Assembly: GCF_014654205.1 (NCBI RefSeq)
Contig: NZ_BNAW01000016.1
Coordinates: forward strand, 92,447-156,446
From: Amycolatopsis bullii
GTDB lineage: Bacteria > Actinomycetota > Actinomycetes > Mycobacteriales > Pseudonocardiaceae
Length of the DNA: 64,000 bases
Direction: 5' to 3'
Below are positions 58,676-64,000 of this stretch, piece after piece (within the stretch, counting starts at the first letter, position 1; every line of letters begins with the position of its first letter). Below the pieces are notes generated by a model. It did not search any database, was not told the DNA's origin, and saw nothing but the letters and a program-made list of their open reading frames with translations. Position numbers and translations under genes: made by a program.

Positions 58676-59854
58676 CTAACCGACGGCGACCTGTTCCCGA
58701 GGCTCGCGGACCCGCCCCCACGCCGAGCCGACCAGCAGCAGGGCGGCGAGGGTCAGCGCGGCCGCGACCTCGGGCAGCAGCAGCGGGCCGCCCGACGCGA
58801 GCACCGCTCCCCCGACCACGCCGGACAGGCCGACGCCGAGGTAGATCGCGGACGCGTTGAGCGAAAGCACCAGTCCGGCGTGGCCCGGCGACAGCTCGAT
58901 CAGGCGGTGCTGCACCGGCGGGTTGAACGACCAGGTCGCCAGCCCCCACACGAACAGCGAGATCCCGGCCGCGACCGGCGTCACCGTCGTCAGCGGCAGC
59001 AACGCCATCACGGCAGTGATGGCCACGGTGACCACGATCAGGGGCCGGCGCGAACCCCAGCGGTCGGTCGCCCGGCCGCCGGCGAAGTTGCCGATCGCGC
59101 CGCCGACGCCGTAGCAGAAGAGCAGCACCGTCACGGTCGTGCCGTGCACGCCCGCGGTCGCGGCCAGCAGCGGTGACACGAACGTGTAGACCATGAACGC
59201 GGCCAAGCACGCGAGCACCGTCGTGGCCAGCATGACGAGCACCCGCGGGTCGCGGCCCGCGGCGAACCGCTCGGCGAGGCCCACCCGCGGCGGGGCGGCG
59301 ACCGTGGGCAGCGCGAACCGCACGGCCAGCGCGCTCACCAGCGAAAACGCGGCGACCAGCGCGAACGCCGCCCGGTAGCCGAGGTGCTGCGAGATGAGAC
59401 TGCCGAGCGGGACGCCGAAGATGAGCGCCACCGTCAGGCCACCGAAGACCAGCGCGACCGCGCGGCCCCGGCGCTCGGGGACGGTCAGCTCGGCCGCCAC
59501 GGCACTCGCCGCGGGCGTGAACACCGCGGCGCCGACCGCGGTCACCACCCGGGCGACCAGCAGGGAGCCGTAGCCGGGCGCCAGCGCGGCGAACAGGTTG
59601 CCGGCGCCGGTGACGGCGAGCGCGGCGACCAGCAGCGTGCGGCGTTCCCAGGTGCCGGTGGCCGCGGCGAACAGCGGCGAGCCGATCGCGTACGCGATGG
59701 CGAAGGCGGTCACGAGCTGGGCTGCGGCCGTGGCCGAGACGTGCAACTCGCCGGTCAGCGCGGGCAGCAGCCCGGCGACGATGTAACCGCTGGTGCCGAC
59801 GCCGAAGGCGCCGAAGGCGAGGACGGAGATCCGGGACGGAGCAGGTGCGGACAT
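58676..59854 (-). CDS. MFS drug/sugar exporter (AraJ-like)
   Basis: A 392-residue transporter with 12 helices. The motif A-like ATGTWERRTLLV and the helix 5 RVVTAVGAAVFTPAASAVAA resemble the drug:H+ antiporter DHA1 family. It is divergent from an ArsR regulator that probably controls it. Its TAG stop is formed by the CTA target duplication of the IS element. Confidence 0.87.
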   Translation of the reverse strand: MSAPAPSRISVLAFGAFGVGTSGYIVAGLLPALTGELHVSATAAAQLVTAFAIAYAIGSPLFAAATGTWERRTLLVAALAVTGAGNLFAALAPGYGSLLVARVVTAVGAAVFTPAASAVAAELTVPERRGRAVALVFGGLTVALIFGVPLGSLISQHLGYRAAFALVAAFSLVSALAVRFALPTVAAPPRVGLAERFAAGRDPRVLVMLATTVLACLAAFMVYTFVSPLLAATAGVHGTTVTVLLFCYGVGGAIGNFAGGRATDRWGSRRPLIVVTVAITAVMALLPLTTVTPVAAGISLFVWGLATWSFNPPVQHRLIELSPGHAGLVLSLNASAIYLGVGLSGVVGGAVLASGGPLLLPEVAAALTLAALLLVGSAWGRVREPREQVAVG

Positions 59855-59895
59855 GGGCTGAGCCCCCAAGCGAAGCAGGGATTGGTTCGACGAAC

Positions 59896-59925
59896 GTCGT
59901 AGTTCGACAGTCACCGTACTACGAC
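59896..59925. promoter_or_regulatory. Candidate ArsR operator
   Basis: GTCGTAGT and ACTACGAC form an inverted repeat with a 14-base spacer between the divergent MFS and ArsR-type genes. GTCGTAC recurs at the ArsR -10. Confidence 0.5.
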
Positions 59926-59951
59926 TCGCCCCCCAATTTCGACCGGCGTCG

Positions 59952-59957
59952 TACAAT
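59952..59957 (+). promoter_or_regulatory. -10 element of the ArsR gene (leaderless)
   Basis: TACAAT, six bases before the ATG at 59964. It is the strongest -10 match in the window. Confidence 0.6.
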
Positions 59958-59963
59958 GGGCTC

Positions 59964-60287
59964 ATGGCCAAGACCGACACCCTGCCCCCGATCGCCCACC
60001 CGGCCCGGGCGGAGATCACCGTCGAAGGCGTGCTCCGCGCCCTCGCCGACCCGGTGCGGCTGGCCATCGTCCGCCAGCTCGCGAGCACCGATCAGGAAAT
60101 CGCCTGCGGCGGGCTCACCGTGCCGGTGACCAAGTCCACACTCACCCACCACCTGAGCATCCTGCGGCAGGCCGGGGTCGTGGCCGGCCGCCAGGAGGGC
60201 ACCACGCGGTTCAACTCGTTGCGCCGCAACGATCTCGACGCCCTGTTCCCGGGCCTGCTGAACGGCGTCCTGGCCGCTCCGCGCTGA
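59964..60287 (+). CDS. ArsR-type winged-helix regulator
   Basis: The 107-residue protein has LRALADPVRLAIVRQLASTD and the recognition region VTKSTLTHHLSILRQAGVVA. The classical metal-binding cysteine box is absent; only Cys48 is present, so it may sense a non-metal ligand. It is divergent from the MFS exporter, its likely target. Confidence 0.88.
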   Translation: MAKTDTLPPIAHPARAEITVEGVLRALADPVRLAIVRQLASTDQEIACGGLTVPVTKSTLTHHLSILRQAGVVAGRQEGTTRFNSLRRNDLDALFPGLLNGVLAAPR

Positions 60288-60471
60288 CCACCGCGGCCGG
60301 AGTGCGGATCGTCACCCGATATCGGGATGACAACGGGCCCCCTCGCTTGTTGGACTAGGGCGTAGGCAGCTCACGGCGCTGGGGCCGATCGGCTGTCTCT
60401 CTTTTTGCCCGTTGACTGAACCGATCCAGAGATCGGCTCGGTAATCGTTTACCCACCTTGGAAGGAGTGCC

Positions 60472-61656
60472 GTGCCCGTCGCGCTGCTCGCGCTCGCCAT
60501 CGGAGCTTTCGGCATCGGGACCACCGAGTTCGTCATGATGGGCGTGCTGCCCCAGGCGGCCGCCGACTTCGGCGTCGACATCCCGACCGCCGGCCACCTC
60601 ATCTCCGCCTACGCCCTCGGCGTCGTCGTCGGCGCCCCCCTGCTCACCGCGGTCGCCGTCCGGCTGCCGCGCAAGACCATGCTGCTGGCCATGATGGGCC
60701 TGTTCACGCTGGGCAACGCGCTCTTCGCGCTGTCCCCGAACCAGGAGTTCGGCGTCGCGTTCCGGTTCCTCGCCGGCCTGCCCCACGGTGCGTTCTTCGG
60801 CGCCGGGGCGGTGGTCGCCTCCAGCCTCGTCGGCCACGGCGAACGCGCCAAGGCCGTGTCGCTGATGTTCCTCGGCCTGACCCTCGCGAACGTCATCGGC
60901 GTGCCGCTGGGCACGCTGCTCGGCCAGCAGGTCGGCTGGCGCGCCACCTTCGGCGTCGTCGCGGTGATCGGGCTGGTCGCCATCGCGGCCATCGCCAAGC
61001 TCGTCCCGCACCAGGGCAAGCCCGCCGCCGAGGCGTCGCTGCGCAACGAGATCGGCGCGTTCAAGCGGCCGCAGGTGCACCTCGCGCTGGCGATCGTCAC
61101 GTTCGGGCTGGGCGGCGTGTTCGCCTGCCTGTCCTACATCACGCCGATGCTGACCGACGTCGCCGGCTACTCGCCGTCGGACGTCACGCTGCTGCTGTCG
61201 CTGGCCGGCGTCGGCATGACGATCGGCAACCTGCTCGGCGGCCGCCTGGCCGACCGCGCGCTGATGCCGAGCCTGTACATCGCGCTGCTGGCGCTGGCGT
61301 CGGTGCTGGGCATCTTCACGATCACCGCGCAGGGCAAGATCGGCGCGGCGATCACGATCTTCTTCGTCGGTGTCGCCGGGTTCATGATCGGCCCGATGAT
61401 GCAGGCGCGGATCATGGAAAAGGCGGGCGGCACTCCGTCCCTGGTGTCGGCCGCCGTCCAGTCCGCGTTCAACATCGCCAACTCGATCGGGGCCTACCTC
61501 GGCGGGCTGGTGATCGCCGGCGGGCTCGGCCTGGTCGCCCCCAACTGGGTCGGCGCGCTGCTCGCGGTCTTCGGCCTCACGCTGGCCGTCGTCTCGGGCA
61601 CCCTCGACCGCCGGGAAGCGAAGGCCGAACGCCGGGAACTCGCCCTCGCGTCCTGA
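60472..61656 (+). CDS. MFS exporter, chloramphenicol-efflux-like (DHA1)
   Basis: A 394-residue transporter with 12 helices. It starts VALLALAIGAFGIGTTEFVM, typical of the Cmx/CmlV/PbuE branch, and has FLAGLPHGAFFGAGAVVASS in helix 4-5. AAGGAG lies six bases before the GTG. Efflux of drugs or purine/arabinose-like compounds is known in the family; the substrate here is unknown. A perfect-palindrome terminator follows. Confidence 0.88.
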   Translation: MPVALLALAIGAFGIGTTEFVMMGVLPQAAADFGVDIPTAGHLISAYALGVVVGAPLLTAVAVRLPRKTMLLAMMGLFTLGNALFALSPNQEFGVAFRFLAGLPHGAFFGAGAVVASSLVGHGERAKAVSLMFLGLTLANVIGVPLGTLLGQQVGWRATFGVVAVIGLVAIAAIAKLVPHQGKPAAEASLRNEIGAFKRPQVHLALAIVTFGLGGVFACLSYITPMLTDVAGYSPSDVTLLLSLAGVGMTIGNLLGGRLADRALMPSLYIALLALASVLGIFTITAQGKIGAAITIFFVGVAGFMIGPMMQARIMEKAGGTPSLVSAAVQSAFNIANSIGAYLGGLVIAGGLGLVAPNWVGALLAVFGLTLAVVSGTLDRREAKAERRELALAS

Positions 61657-61665
61657 CAGTCACTC

Positions 61666-61703
61666 CCAAAAAGGGCACTTTCACGTGAAAGTGCCCTTTT
61701 TGG
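61666..61703. terminator. Bidirectional terminator, perfect 38-base palindrome
   Basis: CCAAAAAGGGCACTTTCAC and its exact complement meet with no loop bases. T runs lie on both sides, so it can stop transcription from either strand between the MFS and DUF3017 genes. Confidence 0.85.
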
Positions 61704-61707
61704 CGGC

Positions 61708-62031
61708 TCAGGCGGAGCCGAGCGGGCCGCCGATGATCGTCAGGGCGACGTACAGCACCGCCGCCGCCAATGACGTGAACGTCACCACGTCCACGAGCTT
61801 GCCGCGGATGGCCAGCAGGCCCGCCTTGGCCGTCGGCAGCACCGCCCGCAGGACCGCGGCGAGCAGGAGCGCGGCGCCGATCAGCGCCGCGCCCTCCCGC
61901 CAGTGGTACTGGAAGATCCGCAGGGCCGCGACGGCCACCACGAGCAACACCACCGCGAACGGCAGCTGGCTGAACCGGTCCCGCCCGCTCCGGCGGTCGC
62001 GGACGTCCCGCCGGTCGTCGGTCACCGTCAT
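61708..62031 (-). CDS. DUF3017-family membrane protein
   Basis: The 107-residue protein has a basic N terminus (RRDVRDRRSGRDR) and three helices (FAVVLLVVAVAALRIF, IGAALLLAAVLRAV and VVTFTSLAAAVLYVALTII), matching DUF3017. It lies directly downstream of folD with ATGA overlap, as in other actinobacteria. Function unknown. Confidence 0.87.
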   Translation of the reverse strand: MTVTDDRRDVRDRRSGRDRFSQLPFAVVLLVVAVAALRIFQYHWREGAALIGAALLLAAVLRAVLPTAKAGLLAIRGKLVDVVTFTSLAAAVLYVALTIIGGPLGSA

Positions 62032-62885
62032 CGGCCCTGGACCGAGCGTTCCGCCGCTTCGACCACGTTGCTGACGAGCATCGCCCGGGTCATCGGGCCG
62101 ACCCCGCCCGGGTTCGGCGAAATCCAGCCGGCGACCTCGGCGACGCCCGGGTGGACGTCACCGGTGAGCTTGCCGTCCACATGGGACACGCCGACGTCGA
62201 GCACCGCGGCGCCCGGGGCGACCATGTCCGGCGTGATGATCCCGGCCACCCCGGCCGCGGCCACCACGATGTCGGCCCGGCGGACCTCGGCGGCGAGGTC
62301 GCGGGTGCCGGTGTGGCAGAGGGTGACGGTGGCGTTCTCGCTGCGGCGGGTCAGCAGCAGGCCCAGGGTGCGGCCGACGGTGATGCCGCGGCCGACCACC
62401 GTGACGCGCGCGCCGTTCAGCTCGACGCCGTGGCGCTTGAGCAGCTCGATGATCCCGTACGGCGTGCACGGCAGCGCGCCCTGCTGGCCGAGCACGAGCC
62501 GGCCGAGGCTGACCGGCGCGAGGCCGTCGGCGTCCTTCTCCGGGTCGATCCGCTCCAGCACGCGGTTCGCGTCGAGGTGCTTCGGCAGGGGCAGCTGCAC
62601 GATGTAGCCGTGGCAGGCGGGGTCGGCGTTCAGCTCGTCGATGACGGCTTCGAGCTTCTCCTGGGTGATGTCGGCCGGCAGGTCGCGGCGGATCGAGTTG
62701 ACCCCGATCTTGCCGCTGTCGGCGTGCTTCATCCGCACGTACGAGTGCGACCCCGGGTCGTCGCCGACCAGGACGGTGCCGAGGCCGGGCGTCACCCCCT
62801 TCGCGGCGAGGGCCGCGACGCGGGGCTCGAGCTCCGCGAAAATGGCGTTCTTGGTGGCCTTGCCGTCGAGAATCTTCGCCGTCAC
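62028..62885 (-). CDS. folD: Methylenetetrahydrofolate dehydrogenase / cyclohydrolase
   Basis: Bifunctional one-carbon enzyme of 285 residues. The catalytic Tyr and Lys are in SYVRMKHADSGKIG, and GYIVQLPLPKHLD, the folate-site DGLAP and the Rossmann VVGRGITVGRTLGLLL follow. PNPGGVGPMTRAML is the C-terminal signature. The GTG at 62885 is used; an ATG nine bases upstream is possible. Confidence 0.96.
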   Translation of the reverse strand: MTAKILDGKATKNAIFAELEPRVAALAAKGVTPGLGTVLVGDDPGSHSYVRMKHADSGKIGVNSIRRDLPADITQEKLEAVIDELNADPACHGYIVQLPLPKHLDANRVLERIDPEKDADGLAPVSLGRLVLGQQGALPCTPYGIIELLKRHGVELNGARVTVVGRGITVGRTLGLLLTRRSENATVTLCHTGTRDLAAEVRRADIVVAAAGVAGIITPDMVAPGAAVLDVGVSHVDGKLTGDVHPGVAEVAGWISPNPGGVGPMTRAMLVSNVVEAAERSVQGR

Positions 62886-63102
62886 GCGCCCCATTCTGGC
62901 AAAGCGACCCCCGCGCGTCGCTTCCAGGCGCGGGTGGTCGCAGCCCGTAGACTGGCCGCTACCCCACACGGTCCAATCGCGACGCTGCCCGCGATCAAGC
63001 TGTGATCTACCGCACGTCGCATCACCCGAGGTCAGGCCGGGTGCCACCGGGTGACCGAGCGGCAAAACCCACATGCGGGGTGCACTCGCGCGCGCGAGCA
63101 GT

Positions 63103-63108
63103 CAAAAT
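63103..63108 (+). promoter_or_regulatory. -10 element of the right-edge gene (leaderless)
   Basis: CAAAAT, six bases before the GTG at 63115. Confidence 0.4.
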
Positions 63109-63114
63109 GTGCGG

Positions 63115-64000
63115 GTGGCACAACCGACGACGCAGCTGAACGCGACCGAGCAGGACACCCTGGTCAAGCAGATCGGCCTTGCCCTGCTCCGTGCCGCCCC
63201 GCGCGACTGGCGCAAGGTCACCGCGGAGTACCGAGCCGTCGGCAGGTACCACGAGCTGACCGGCGAGATCGTCACCGAGGACGGCACGGTGCACGAATGG
63301 CTCGCCACCCACGACATCGCGACCCTGTTCGGCAGGCTCCGCGGCGGCATGTACCGCGACGGCCGCGGAACGTGGTTCAACGCGCGCTACCAGCTGGACC
63401 ACCCGTCCAGCTACAACCTCGAGTACAACCGCGACGAGCCGGTGTGGAACCTCGCGCCGCCGCCGCAGGCCTACTCCGACGAGCTGCGGATGTTCCCGCG
63501 CACCGAGGAGAACGTCCCCGAATGGCTGATTCGGCGGATGTCCGGGCTGGGCCCGGAGCAGCCGGGGCCGCACTTCCGGATCGCCCGGATCTTCGACACC
63601 GTCGGCCCGGCGGGCCGGCCGGTGATCAACCGCCCCGACCTCGAGGTCGACGAGCAGGACCGGCTGCTGGAGTACCTGGAGCACGCGCCGCTGGTGGTGC
63701 CCGAGCGCGGCTACGACATCGACCGGCTGGCCGCGACGCCGGAAGCGACCGTCCCGGTCGCCTTCCACAGCGACGGCCAGTGGATCTGGCCCGCCGCCGT
63801 CAACTTCTACCTCCACAAGTACGGCGTTTCGCCCGAACCGGACCTGGTCGAGCACGTCCGTTCGGTCGGCTTCACCCTGCCGCCGGTCGACGAGCCGACG
63901 CTGCAGGCCGCGGCCGCGTACCTGACCCGGGGCAACCAGCCGCCGCCGCAGCAGCAGCGCCCGGCCGGGCCGCCGCCCCAGGGGCCGCCCCCGCAGGGCC
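63115..64000 (+). CDS. Large modular protein, N-terminal part (possible polymorphic toxin-like)
   Basis: The first 295 residues are in the window. Residues 1-115 (KQIGLALLRAAPRDWRKVTA, then GRGTWFNARYQLDHPSSYNL) resemble the YezG-like fold. A second region follows (FRIARIFDTVGPAGRPVINR, then WIWPAAVNFYLHKYGVSPEP). A Pro/Gln-rich linker begins at about residue 275. In actinobacteria this arrangement can lead to a C-terminal TNT-type NAD glycohydrolase or other toxin domain; that part is not in the window, so the call is inference. There is no signal peptide. Confidence 0.65.
   Translation, partial: MAQPTTQLNATEQDTLVKQIGLALLRAAPRDWRKVTAEYRAVGRYHELTGEIVTEDGTVHEWLATHDIATLFGRLRGGMYRDGRGTWFNARYQLDHPSSYNLEYNRDEPVWNLAPPPQAYSDELRMFPRTEENVPEWLIRRMSGLGPEQPGPHFRIARIFDTVGPAGRPVINRPDLEVDEQDRLLEYLEHAPLVVPERGYDIDRLAATPEATVPVAFHSDGQWIWPAAVNFYLHKYGVSPEPDLVEHVRSVGFTLPPVDEPTLQAAAAYLTRGNQPPPQQQRPAGPPPQGPPPQG

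Noticed and set aside
62948..62953. TAGACT on the plus strand in the folD upstream gap
   Set aside because: A good hexamer, but no start codon follows at the right distance; it would give a leader of about 150 bases for the 63115 gene, which has a closer -10.

Overview
The window is chromosomal DNA of a high-GC actinomycete. Codon use is strongly G/C-ending throughout, GTG starts are common, and many genes lack a leader. Markers such as the SCO4848-type membrane protein, the DUF3516 helicase, the beta-family protein and the YezG-like protein at the right edge, together with protein similarity, point to Pseudonocardiaceae. Amycolatopsis is the best guess; this is inference, because there is no rRNA gene to confirm it. 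I see no tRNA, rRNA, CRISPR array or prophage. The region is ordinary chromosome with two insertion-sequence traces.

Layout. 0-5 kb: the start of upp, a small phosphatase, a DUF1707 envelope protein, then deoC with two aldehyde dehydrogenase genes, the second lacking the catalytic half. 4.7-10.2 kb: a beta-family protein, a GH12-like lipoprotein, and a TetR regulator divergent from two CYP105-like P450s and their ferredoxin. 10.2-15.5 kb: a sugar/polyol ABC operon (two permeases, binding protein, zinc alcohol dehydrogenase) facing a SorC-type regulator, with two copies of one operator between them. 15.6-25 kb: a membrane protein, an HxlR regulator, an NAD-binding reductase, a Ski2-like helicase, an acidic duplicated protein, an MFS exporter, adenosine deaminase and a coiled-coil protein. 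25-32 kb: a nucleoside uptake and salvage operon (BMP lipoprotein, ATPase, two permeases, cytidine deaminase, thymidine phosphorylase). 32-37.2 kb: a secreted alpha-galactosidase and the sdhCDAB operon. 37.2-37.6 kb: a repeat-rich non-coding block. 37.6-47 kb: subtilase, D,D-carboxypeptidase, an HxlR-controlled flavoenzyme, BrkB-like protein, an IS30 remnant, trpS and exonuclease III. 47-57.7 kb: a frameshifted metallo-hydrolase, a repeat-bearing gap, a TetR/microprotein/YdjM-like unit, icd and a run of small housekeeping genes. 57.7-64 kb: an intact IS5-type element, two MFS exporters, an ArsR regulator, folD, and the start of a large gene cut by the window edge.

How the parts fit together. 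Nucleoside metabolism recurs: upp, deoC, add, cdd, deoA and a BMP-type importer are all present. Imported nucleosides can be deaminated and phosphorolysed, and the resulting deoxyribose 5-phosphate passes through DeoC to acetaldehyde, which the adjacent aldehyde dehydrogenase could oxidise. The sugar/polyol operon lacks its own ATPase and probably borrows a shared one. sdhCDAB and icd supply TCA-cycle steps.

No single large new system stands out. The most unusual material is small-scale. There is a non-coding block after sdhB with three perfect palindromes and a 53-bp-arm inverted repeat. There is a phased 21-bp tandem repeat with palindromic cores. At least fifteen genes appear to have leaderless promoters. 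Several convergent gene pairs share a 4-base CTAR stop, and one such site has been entered by the IS5-type element without damaging either gene.
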